Assembly: GCF_020194175.1 (NCBI RefSeq)
Contig: NZ_JADYVX010000035.1
Span: 1 to 64,000, forward strand
Direction: 5' to 3'
Source of the DNA: Bradyrhizobium sp. BRP22
GTDB taxonomy: Bacteria > Pseudomonadota > Alphaproteobacteria > Rhizobiales > Xanthobacteraceae
DNA length: 64,000 nt
Below are positions 8,161-16,110 of the stretch, in pieces. Position numbers and translations under genes: made by a program. The first letter of the stretch is position 1. Each line of letters opens with the position of its first letter. Below the pieces are notes generated by a model. That model was not told the origin of the DNA. It did no database searches and saw nothing but the letters and a program-made list of their open reading frames with translations.

Positions 8161-9276
8161 TCATCGGTTTTTCAAGGGGTGCGTCATAGCGCCACCTTCC
8201 AGGCTGCGTTTCAGGAGAAGCAAATCCTCCGGTAGAGGCGCTTCCCAATGCAAAATTTCCCCGGTCCGGGGATGCTCGATGGTAAGAAGGTAAGCGTGGA
8301 GCGCCTGGCGGCCGAGAGCAGTCAGCGCGGCCTGCGCCTCCGGGCCGAGCTGGCTTGCCTTGGTCTTGAAGTGCGGGCCGTAGAGCGAATCACCCAGCAG
8401 CGGATGGCCGATATGGGCAAGGTGCACCCGGATCTGGTGGGTCCGTCCGGTCTCGAGCCGGCAAGCGAGCAGGGAGGCCACCGGCTTGCCGTCGCGTCCC
8501 TGAAACACCTCCCTGAGCTCCCAATGGGTGACCGCCTCGCGGCCGCCGTCGCGCACCGCCATCTTCTCGCGCGCATGCGGATGACGATCGATCGGCGCAT
8601 CGATGGTGCCGCGCTGCCGGTTCGGCACCCCCCAGATGAAGGCCATATAGCCGCGCTCCATCTCCCCGGTGCGGCCATGGTCGGCGAATTGCGCGGTCAG
8701 CGACTGGTGGGCGTGATCGTTCTTCGCAACCACCATCAACCCGGTGGTGTCCTTGTCCAGCCGATGGACGATGCCCGGACGCCGCACGCCGCCGATGCCG
8801 GAAAGGCTGGCGCCGCAATGGGCGATCAGGGCGTTGACCAGCGTGCCGCTCTCATGCCCGGCGGCGGGGTGCACCACGAGGCCGGCCGGCTTGTCGATGA
8901 CGATGAGGTCGTCGTCCTCATGGACGATATCGAGCGCGATATCCTCGCCCTTCGGCTCCGGCGGGGCCGCTTCCGGAACCTCGATTTCGACCGCGTCGCC
9001 CTTGCCGACGTGAAAAGCGGGGTCGCGGACTGGAGCGCCCTTCACCGCGACGGAACCGGCGAGGATCAGCGCCTTCAGCCGCGACCGTGACAATTCCGGC
9101 ACGCGCTGGGCGAGGACACGGTCGAGCCGGGCCGATCCCTCATCGCCCTGGACGACGACGGCCAGCCGCTGCGCGCCGCGGGAGACGCCAAGGGGGACGC
9201 CAGGGGGAACGGCAAAGGGAACGCCAAGGGCCGGCAGGGCCTGTTCCTCTTCGTTCGCGGTTACTTTCTTCGGCAA
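8161..9276 (-). CDS. rluD: RluA-family pseudouridine synthase, RluD type
   Basis: 371 residues. A Pro/Gly-rich N-terminal extension (1-40) is unusual. An S4 RNA-binding domain (about 46-100, SRLDRVLAQRVPELSRSRL-like) is followed by the synthase domain with the catalytic aspartate D174 in GIVHRLDKDTTGL. It isomerises uridines in 23S rRNA, RluD acting on helix 69. The S4 plus catalytic core fits RluD/RluC, and RluD is favoured by overall resemblance. It is divergent from the small membrane gene at 9319 and precedes rpoH on the same strand. Confidence 0.85.
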   Translation of the reverse strand: MPKKVTANEEEQALPALGVPFAVPPGVPLGVSRGAQRLAVVVQGDEGSARLDRVLAQRVPELSRSRLKALILAGSVAVKGAPVRDPAFHVGKGDAVEIEVPEAAPPEPKGEDIALDIVHEDDDLIVIDKPAGLVVHPAAGHESGTLVNALIAHCGASLSGIGGVRRPGIVHRLDKDTTGLMVVAKNDHAHQSLTAQFADHGRTGEMERGYMAFIWGVPNRQRGTIDAPIDRHPHAREKMAVRDGGREAVTHWELREVFQGRDGKPVASLLACRLETGRTHQIRVHLAHIGHPLLGDSLYGPHFKTKASQLGPEAQAALTALGRQALHAYLLTIEHPRTGEILHWEAPLPEDLLLLKRSLEGGAMTHPLKNR

Positions 9277-9318
9277 AACCGGTTTCCACTTCCGCCGATC
9301 ATGTTTAAAGAGCCGCGC

Positions 9319-9654
9319 ATGAGCGAAACGACTTTCCCTGAACCGACCCAGGAGCAGGCCGCCCTGCTCGCGCGGGTGCGGCGGATGATGCTGATCGCGG
9401 GCCTGACCTCGGCGCTGGCAGTCGCCGTGGTCCTCATCGCCATCGGCTATCGTTTTTACCGCGGGGATGGAAGCCCCGTCGCCGCGACCGACGTCACGGC
9501 GGCCCTGCCGAAGGGCGCCCGCATCGTCTCCACCGGCGTTGCCGGCGACCGCCTGGTGGTGACCCTCGATATAGGCGGGACGACCGAAATCCGCACCTTC
9601 GACGCGAAAACGCTGAAACCCGCAGGAAAACTGCGCTTCGTCAGCGAGCCCTGA
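9319..9654 (+). CDS. Small single-pass membrane protein (DUF6476-like)
   Basis: 111 residues from the ATG at 9319; an upstream in-frame ATG at 9301 is possible and would add six residues. One transmembrane helix (about residues 23-45) follows a cytoplasmic N-terminus. A small beta-strand-rich periplasmic domain comes next, with ALPKGARIVSTGVAGDRLVVTLD. This resembles the DUF6476 proteins found beside rluD in Bradyrhizobiaceae; function is unknown. It is divergent from the pseudouridine synthase gene with a gap of about 42 bases. Confidence 0.7.
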   Translation: MSETTFPEPTQEQAALLARVRRMMLIAGLTSALAVAVVLIAIGYRFYRGDGSPVAATDVTAALPKGARIVSTGVAGDRLVVTLDIGGTTEIRTFDAKTLKPAGKLRFVSEP

Positions 9655-9707
9655 ACCGGGCCCGCTTGCAGTTTTCGGCTTTCGAGGTTATTGCCTGAAG
9701 CCGCAAC

Positions 9708-9782
9708 GCTCCCTTCGTCTAGCGGTTAGGACGCGGCCCTCTCAAGGCTGAAACAGGGGTTCGATTCCCCTAGGGAGCGCCA
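9708..9782 (+). tRNA. tRNA-Glu (anticodon CUC)
   Basis: A complete cloverleaf can be drawn. The acceptor stem gctccct/agggagc is perfect. The anticodon stem cggcc/ggctg carries the loop CTCTCAA, giving anticodon CTC. The T arm is aggggTTCGATTCcccct, and the CCA is encoded at 9780-9782. The lower-GC block with the putative defence operon begins right after its 3' end, where integrases often insert. Confidence 0.95.
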
Positions 9783-9921
9783 GACGTCACCTAAGCCGTT
9801 GAAAAGCCCAAAACTCTAAGAATCATGAGCTTAGAGAGGCCACCTTGCTACACAATCGTAGCCCACAAAAGATGGTCCACAATGGCGGCTTTGAGCTACA
9901 TGCAGCGCCGCCGACTCCTGC

Positions 9922-11118
9922 TTACAATAGCGGCGCTGGCGGCGAGGAATCTAGATATGCGTCTCCTGTGAGGACAAGCGCAGAGATAACGGGTCGAGAT
10001 TCAAGCATGTTTTGAACTGAAGCCTCGTATCTTTTTGGTTCAGCGTACGGAATAGCTACGCTCGACCGATGCTGCGCGGATTCAACTTTCATCTCGAAAC
10101 AAGCGAGAGCGGTGCCAACTGTAATTAGCTTGCTGGCCAAAGGCGTAACTACCATGCGGCAACCACCAATCACGCTCATGGTTTTTCGGTAGCGCATCAT
10201 GGCTGCGAACAGTTGACGATATGCCTCGAAGGGATGCGACTCGTTAGCATAAAGAATGTTACTCAACGGGGTATCTCGTTTAGCGAAGAGTATGCTCTCG
10301 TATTCAACTAAGAGCTTGTCTCCCCTTCGAGGATTTCGCGATGGGTGCGGCAGTACCGGACAGATTTCTGCCCACTCCGGTATAGATGACTCAAGTTTCA
10401 CGATTTGCGCTAGTCTATTCTCGCCAAGCACAGGAAACCACACTAGCGGTTCGTCTGTTTGCGCTTCAGATTGCAGCGCCTCGGAAAATCCGGGTATCAA
10501 AGTTAAATCGTTCGCCGGGTCTTCCGAACTAATTTTGCTGTCTAGCGCGGCATCCTCCGCAACAAGAACCTGAAGGGACAATCCCTTTGCATGCAGTCCG
10601 TCGCCGTTTTTTCCTTCTGGGAGTACTTTTGCCAGTAACGCTAGCAAGATTGTCAAATAGGCCACGCGAGGAAGTGAGCTCACATCCAATACGATGTCGG
10701 TTTGGTCGGAGATATTGCGGAGAACCTCATCTGCGCCGCGCCTAAGCGCAACAGTCGAGCTAATGTCGTCCTCGCCCTCAGCAGTCGCGCCAATCACTAT
10801 GGCCTTAGAACTACCAACCGCATCAAATACAGCTTTCAACTCTGCTTCATTCTTCGATGTTTGGGCGTGAAGTTCCGTCGAAAGATTATAGCCTGAGAAT
10901 CCGACAAGCAGTAATTCTGCCTTTTCAACAGGGCAACCTGACGCAGTTAGCCGCTCGACATACTTTGCGAGCACGGCGTTGGCTCTAACGTCAAAACCTC
11001 GCCCGGTGACATAGAGCAGCCGAAGAGGTTTTCCGCTCTTTTTTCTGTCCGTGAAGAGTTGATCCCAAAGCTCTTCAACTTCGACTCCTCTACGGAAAAC
11101 ATAACTTTCCCAGATCAT
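9922..11118 (-). CDS. Rossmann-like protein, possible CARF-type sensor
   Basis: 398 residues, last gene of the putative defence operon. No family was recognised with certainty. The N-terminal half alternates strands and helices: RLLYVTGRGFDVRA (33-46), KAELLLVGFSGYN (67-78), KAIVIGATAEGEDD (105-118), then DIVLDVSSLPRVAYLTI (141-157). A buried strand ending in Asp-x-Ser-Ser-x-x-Arg before a helix is placed like the ligand motif of CARF/SAVED domains. A sensor of a nucleotide signal is therefore possible, but this is inference. The C-terminal half is mixed alpha/beta with no motif. The start overlaps the stop of the AAA+ gene (ATGA). G+C is low. Confidence 0.45.
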   Translation of the reverse strand: MIWESYVFRRGVEVEELWDQLFTDRKKSGKPLRLLYVTGRGFDVRANAVLAKYVERLTASGCPVEKAELLLVGFSGYNLSTELHAQTSKNEAELKAVFDAVGSSKAIVIGATAEGEDDISSTVALRRGADEVLRNISDQTDIVLDVSSLPRVAYLTILLALLAKVLPEGKNGDGLHAKGLSLQVLVAEDAALDSKISSEDPANDLTLIPGFSEALQSEAQTDEPLVWFPVLGENRLAQIVKLESSIPEWAEICPVLPHPSRNPRRGDKLLVEYESILFAKRDTPLSNILYANESHPFEAYRQLFAAMMRYRKTMSVIGGCRMVVTPLASKLITVGTALACFEMKVESAQHRSSVAIPYAEPKRYEASVQNMLESRPVISALVLTGDAYLDSSPPAPLL

Positions 11119-13037
11119 TGGGAGACCTCGAGGCCCAGAGCACGGCTAGGCTGTAGGCCACTTTCCATCCATTCGCCGAGAGCCTGAACTGAAACATCCT
11201 GCCACCCGCCGTATTGAAGTGGCAGGCCAAAATGAGCGCACAGCGTGCGATTTAGATAGAAAACTTTTCCGCTTTCACGCGAAGTGCTTGCACTACTTTC
11301 TCGTGTTACAAGAAGGTTTTCCGCTGCGCATTCAGCCAAAACTCTCTTTAAAGATGAGAAAACAGATTGGGCGGGCTTCGAGACACGTTGAAGTTTCGCA
11401 ATTTCAGAAGTTGATAGACGAACACCTGTAACCCCGGGAGCATACGGCGCGTTCAACTGAAACGTTCGTTCTTTGCAAAACGTGCCAATAGCTTCTAAGA
11501 GTCTTTGCGCTCGTGTTCCTTCAGAATGGCTACGGGGTATGAATTCCAATCTGCGAGTAGCAACCTCTCTGACTCGCTTCTCTTGCTCACCCGGAAGGAG
11601 ATGCGGGTCTGCTTGCCTACGCAAAATTTGCTTAGCCTTCATACCATCATAGAGAGCGGCTGCAAGCGCAAGTAGCTCCTCAACGTTGTTGGTCGCCATG
11701 GTGCAGACTCGCTCTGTCCCGAAATAGTAAGGAACCTTCAATTCGTAATTTAGAAATATTTCAGCTGCGCCTCTCGTTGAAGAGCTGTCGCGATCTTCAA
11801 GCTCTTCCGTTGAGAGCGGGGTAAGTTGAAGCGAAAGCTGGCGGCTCGATCTATCTCGCTCGATAAGTATGCGAGTAGTGTAGAGATCGACCAATGCGTT
11901 TAGATCAAGAACATCTGGTGTAGTTTCGACAGCGCTCATCCATTCCGAGTAGCGGATGTTCTTGCGAAGAGATTGTGTGTCCGCCCTAAACTTTTTGCGA
12001 GCTTCCTGATAGGCGGATTCAAGTTCCTTAGGTGTCAGGTTCTCGGCCAGATATTGATTGAAGGAATTCCCGGGTACTGCTTGTTGTAACTTGAAGCGGC
12101 GATCCAAAATGTTCTGAGCAAAAAGGACGAACTGGCTATTGCGGCCGGCCCCCCATAGGTCTTCGAGCGCATACTCCCGTATGTCCCGCCCCTCTCTCAC
12201 TCCTTGGGAGAGAAAGTCGTCTGCGAATGCTATGCTTCGACCCGCCAGCCAAACCGGAATCGTTGGACGTAAGGTGACAATCTCGTCAATCAGGAGCGTT
12301 CGTTGAGTCTTTCTAAGTCGATGAATGTCATCGATCATCAATAGCCGCTTCGGTGCGACTGTTTTTCCCTCGTAAACGAACCGAACTGCTTGGAGCCAAA
12401 GCAGTGATTCAAATCTCACATCGGTAGGTGATTTTGCATCGGGTGCAGGGGAGATGTTGTCTAGCTGACTATATATCTGTCGCTCTCGGGTCTCCGCCCA
12501 ACTCAACATCTCAACCGCTGTTTCTTTAGCAGGAATTGAGGTGAGGCCCTCCAAGGTGGCCTCGTATTCAAGGCGAAGGGATTGCAAGACGGTCTGTGCG
12601 GGGCCGCCGATGAGGTCAGCGACGCTACGCAACGTCCTTAGAACGATACGGCAGTCGAGCAGTGCGCGGAACAATCCTTCATTTACCGCTGACGCGCCCG
12701 GGGGTAAGTCCGCATAACCCGCCGCGCACGACAGAAGAACGGACAGAACTTGTGGTCCAAGATGGTCATCGATCACGCCGCGATCTACTAGCTGTCGGTA
12801 AGTATCAGCTTGTACATGCCGTGCATGCCAGAAGGCACGAAGAGCATTTGGAGTGAACGCCCGTAGAATCGTGGTTTTACCACCGCCGGGTGGGCTGTGG
12901 AAAACATGCACGGCGCCCTCGAAGCAATCCTCGTTTAGCTTCTCTAGTATCTTCGGCGCGAAAAGTTGCACAAATTCTTGGTCAGACGTTGTGCGCTCTG
13001 ACATTCTTTCGAGAAATGGATTAGCGCGATAAGCCAT
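11115..13037 (-). CDS. ORC/CDC6-like AAA+ ATPase of a conflict system
   Basis: 640 residues. A P-loop is seen at 48-56 (SPPGGGKTT) and Walker B at 232-239 (LLMIDDIH); a possible sensor-1 strand is IPVWLAGRS near 260. The first half fits the ORC/CDC6-type AAA+ ATPases of prokaryotic conflict systems. The second half (about 400-640) is helical and includes ISTSEIAKLQRVS-like winged-helix material. The likely role is an ATP-driven switch or nucleic-acid-binding sensor controlling the PRTase-like effector encoded just upstream. Its start coincides with the end of the PRTase gene (TGATG), and its stop overlaps the next start. G+C is near 48%. Confidence 0.7.
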   Translation of the reverse strand: MAYRANPFLERMSERTTSDQEFVQLFAPKILEKLNEDCFEGAVHVFHSPPGGGKTTILRAFTPNALRAFWHARHVQADTYRQLVDRGVIDDHLGPQVLSVLLSCAAGYADLPPGASAVNEGLFRALLDCRIVLRTLRSVADLIGGPAQTVLQSLRLEYEATLEGLTSIPAKETAVEMLSWAETRERQIYSQLDNISPAPDAKSPTDVRFESLLWLQAVRFVYEGKTVAPKRLLMIDDIHRLRKTQRTLLIDEIVTLRPTIPVWLAGRSIAFADDFLSQGVREGRDIREYALEDLWGAGRNSQFVLFAQNILDRRFKLQQAVPGNSFNQYLAENLTPKELESAYQEARKKFRADTQSLRKNIRYSEWMSAVETTPDVLDLNALVDLYTTRILIERDRSSRQLSLQLTPLSTEELEDRDSSSTRGAAEIFLNYELKVPYYFGTERVCTMATNNVEELLALAAALYDGMKAKQILRRQADPHLLPGEQEKRVREVATRRLEFIPRSHSEGTRAQRLLEAIGTFCKERTFQLNAPYAPGVTGVRLSTSEIAKLQRVSKPAQSVFSSLKRVLAECAAENLLVTRESSASTSRESGKVFYLNRTLCAHFGLPLQYGGWQDVSVQALGEWMESGLQPSRALGLEVSQ

Positions 13038-14170
13038 CAGCTCTCTCTATGACGGCTAACGCGAGGAAACAGTCCGAAGAAGTTGAATTCCTCGGGCCCC
13101 CAAAGAACGTAGACTGAGTTATTGGGCGTATTGTGCGACAGCACTAGCGGTAGCGAGCAGTTAGCAAAACCAAATCGGGCATCAGTAGTTCCTCCGATAG
13201 CAATGTGGCGGTCAGACGCTTGGCTGTCATAATATCGGGGTGTTTCAAGCATGCTCATAATTTCAAAATCTTGAGCTTGAGACAAGGCTGCGTCTTTTTC
13301 TATCGGGTGCAGCACATGAAGACGTAAAGGTTTAAGCCCGCGCTCAGACGTAAAGCGTTCCGCCCAATATTCGATGTGATCAATTGCTTGCCGGGTCGCG
13401 ACGTAAAGCAAGAGATAAACTTCATAATAATCCGGGTCTACCAGACCACCATCAAGGACCATGTCGTATATTTTTCTGATCTTTCCCTTGAATCGCTTTT
13501 CCTTACTATCAAAGCGTATATATGTGTTCCCGCTTCCAGAAAAATCATCAACGAGCCAAACAAGGCTGAACCTCTCATTCTCCTTCATTTTAAGGTCGCC
13601 TGGCAGATTGGCGATTCGCCCCGAAGTTGCGAGCGACGTTCGCAATTCCCGCAGCATGTCGTCCGCTTTCGCCTCGCCCAACTCATAAGCTTGCCAGATT
13701 TGTTCGTTACTTATAGCTCCGTAGCTAGCGCGTCGGAGATCGTTCGTATGAGCTCCATCACTCAGGCCAAGATATAGTGATTTCAACCGCAATTCTTCAA
13801 AGCGGGGATGCTTTACTAATTGGCCGACTCGATACGGCGCGATGTCATTTTCTTCAGCCACGAGACGAAGGCGCTCTTGAACTATCACGTCAGGGTACGC
13901 CAACGTTACCAGATGTGAGATCTCTGATTCAGATATGAAGATTAGTTTGTCTTGAACCAATGATAGGGCCTTAGCTCGATCTTTCTCATCGAACTGCACC
14001 AGCCAAAGCGCCAAGCTTTCTACAAAGCGCTTACCGGGCCCGTATCGCTGGTACTGATCGTATTTATAGTCCGCCAAAAGTTGAAGGCTGGGCACGTGCG
14101 CCTGGACAATGTCCGGTTCTTTCCATCCCATGACCGTAGCGAGCAGTTGAGCGGCGTTGTCATCTTTCAC
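13037..14170 (-). CDS. PRTase-CE-like protein, predicted nucleotide-targeting effector
   Basis: 377 residues. The hallmark is VWLVDDFSGSGNTYIRF (204-220), a variant of the phosphoribosyltransferase PRPP loop (two acidic residues, then a Ser/Thr-Gly-rich turn). LSDGAHTNDLRRAS (136-149) lies before it, in a mostly helical N-terminal half. From memory, this combination matches the 'PRTase-CE' domain, proposed by comparative genomics as an immune effector that breaks glycosidic bonds of free nucleotides. The neighbouring ORC/CDC6-like gene fits that proposal. It overlaps the SIS-HAD gene by 4 bases (ATGA) and the AAA+ gene by 1. Activity is unproven. Confidence 0.65.
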   Translation of the reverse strand: MKDDNAAQLLATVMGWKEPDIVQAHVPSLQLLADYKYDQYQRYGPGKRFVESLALWLVQFDEKDRAKALSLVQDKLIFISESEISHLVTLAYPDVIVQERLRLVAEENDIAPYRVGQLVKHPRFEELRLKSLYLGLSDGAHTNDLRRASYGAISNEQIWQAYELGEAKADDMLRELRTSLATSGRIANLPGDLKMKENERFSLVWLVDDFSGSGNTYIRFDSKEKRFKGKIRKIYDMVLDGGLVDPDYYEVYLLLYVATRQAIDHIEYWAERFTSERGLKPLRLHVLHPIEKDAALSQAQDFEIMSMLETPRYYDSQASDRHIAIGGTTDARFGFANCSLPLVLSHNTPNNSVYVLWGPEEFNFFGLFPRVSRHRES

Positions 14171-16104
14171 AGTGGACCCCCAGCTAGGGCAAACGAGAAC
14201 GTGCCATCTTCATCAAGCTTTAGTCGTTCGAGGTACCATAAAGTGGCATCAACATCGCGCCTATGGCGTGGCGCCAGTTTCCATCCGCGATCCAGCCTCC
14301 GGGACGGAAGATCGACGCTCAGCGAAAACTTGTGTTGGAGGAGCGAGGCATCATTGCCCGGCCACGCACCGAGATCGCCCATAGTCACGATTTCATAAGG
14401 ATCAATTTGCTCGTCGCGCACAATCTGTGCAACAAGATGGGACTTGCTCACTCCTCGCGAAAGCACGTCGATAGAGTGTTTGCTTCGCACGATTGTGCTG
14501 GTCTCCAATCCGGCTTGCTTGAATGCATCAACTATTACGAACCACATACTTTCTGTGCTGACGCCTGCTTCAAATCGGATGCTGAGTTGAAATGGTGCGG
14601 TCGCCTTTATTATTGCGATGGGCACGCCGTATGATTGCAGGTTGGTGACTATTCGTTTTGCGTGGATCAGAAATTCACTCAATCGCTCGGCTTCTGGAGG
14701 TCTTTCTCCAAGCTTGCCAACCCATCCGCCGTTGTAGAGTCCGAGTCGAATTTTCGGCCAATGTGACTGGTCGAAAACTTTTGTCAGATTATCAGCCATT
14801 GAGCCGCCTCGGCCTGACGCGATTCCGACCACGACGTTCCGCTCAAGGAGCCGGATTAGGTGATCAACGATTTGAGGCGAGGGTGGGCGATCATTGTCGT
14901 TTGAATTGCAGAGAGTTCCGTCATAGTCAAAAACAATGGAGCGGAATTTTTGTGTCTCGAAGGCCAATTCGGTGTCTTCTAGCGCCCGCCTTATCTTCCC
15001 GCTGTTTCTCGATGACGGCCAGTGCGCACCCAAAACTTCGTATTTAGAAATTTCGCCGCGAAGGGTATCCTCAAGCGGAGGTGGTATGAGACTCTGAAGG
15101 TTAGCGTAATATAAACTTCTCCCTAACGGGGAGACGGTGGGTTTCGCGATGTTGCGTTTTGCTGCGTTTGCAAGTTCTGAAACTAGATGCATCCCCGCGA
15201 TGAGGCCCGAAATTAGGTCCTTAGGCTTCGCTCCTGATAGCGGCATACAGAATGTAGGCACTTCCAGTGGAATTTGAGGACTCATATCGGTCCAAAGCTT
15301 TTCAACTGCTGGTTCAGTTAGCACCAGCAGGGAGCTATCGTTCGAGCGCTCGGTGAGCCAGAGATGGCGTCCATGTGCGAATGATCGAAAGTCAGCGAGT
15401 TGACAAAATAATAGCGCAGCCTCTGATAGCTTGGATTCCAGATCCTCCACTATAGGGCGGAGATTCGGCGAGAAGACTATTATGAGGCTTCCGCGTTTGG
15501 CAGTTTCGTCAATAAACAAGGCAGAGGATTGAAGCCAATCTTCGAGAGAAAGCTCTCCAAAAGCGATTTGATCCACGCGACAATCTATCGATACGCCTTG
15601 TCTATCCAGTTCGCCGTATGTTCGGGCGATTAGTGTCGCATCGAATACAAGACTGTTTGTTGCAAGATAGCCGTCTTTTTCCTTCAACTCGAAAACATGG
15701 GGAGTGACATCGTTCAGTTCTTTTACCTGCTCCATCAACGGGCTCTGCTGGCGGTTCGTAATGACGTGAACCGTTCGGGAGCTATGTTGCCGGGCCCTGT
15801 GGAGAGCTTCCAGTATGTCGGGATTCTTTCCTTCAGCAGAAACAATGAAGATCGGACTGGTTGATGCCAAGGTGGGATTGCAAATCAGTTCAAGCGGTGT
15901 CACTGCCCGCGAGACGCGCCCTGTAAACGCTTCATGTAAGCTGCAAAGAAGAGAGGCTACCGTAAATGAACCCCCGGAGCCGACAGCTATGATGCTAGCT
16001 TCGCTCGCCGCAGCTATCGCTATTTTGAGCTTCTTGATGTCTGTGGTCGTTGCTGTCCCAACTGTTTCCCCTATCTTCGACAGTTCTTGTTCGTAGGGCG
16101 TCAT
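14167..16104 (-). CDS. SIS domain-HAD hydrolase fusion protein
   Basis: 645 residues. The N-terminal part (about 20-320) is a SIS (sugar isomerase) module: SIIAVGSGGSFTVASLL near 37-53, a second Ser-rich strand IFIVSAEGKN near 85-94, and a further SIS-like half. The C-terminal part (388-630) is a HAD phosphatase with all four motifs: FDYDGTL (nucleophile D393, acid D395), GIASGRG (S430), Lys in GVSKSH (554), and MGDLGAWPGND (D577, D585). The cap region looks Cof-like. A SIS fold binds phosphosugars and the HAD would remove phosphate, so it may process a phosphoribosyl or sugar-nucleotide product. It starts 6 bases after the NADAR stop. Confidence 0.75.
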   Translation of the reverse strand: MTPYEQELSKIGETVGTATTTDIKKLKIAIAAASEASIIAVGSGGSFTVASLLCSLHEAFTGRVSRAVTPLELICNPTLASTSPIFIVSAEGKNPDILEALHRARQHSSRTVHVITNRQQSPLMEQVKELNDVTPHVFELKEKDGYLATNSLVFDATLIARTYGELDRQGVSIDCRVDQIAFGELSLEDWLQSSALFIDETAKRGSLIIVFSPNLRPIVEDLESKLSEAALLFCQLADFRSFAHGRHLWLTERSNDSSLLVLTEPAVEKLWTDMSPQIPLEVPTFCMPLSGAKPKDLISGLIAGMHLVSELANAAKRNIAKPTVSPLGRSLYYANLQSLIPPPLEDTLRGEISKYEVLGAHWPSSRNSGKIRRALEDTELAFETQKFRSIVFDYDGTLCNSNDNDRPPSPQIVDHLIRLLERNVVVGIASGRGGSMADNLTKVFDQSHWPKIRLGLYNGGWVGKLGERPPEAERLSEFLIHAKRIVTNLQSYGVPIAIIKATAPFQLSIRFEAGVSTESMWFVIVDAFKQAGLETSTIVRSKHSIDVLSRGVSKSHLVAQIVRDEQIDPYEIVTMGDLGAWPGNDASLLQHKFSLSVDLPSRRLDRGWKLAPRHRRDVDATLWYLERLKLDEDGTFSFALAGGPL

Positions 16105-16110
16105 CTACTT

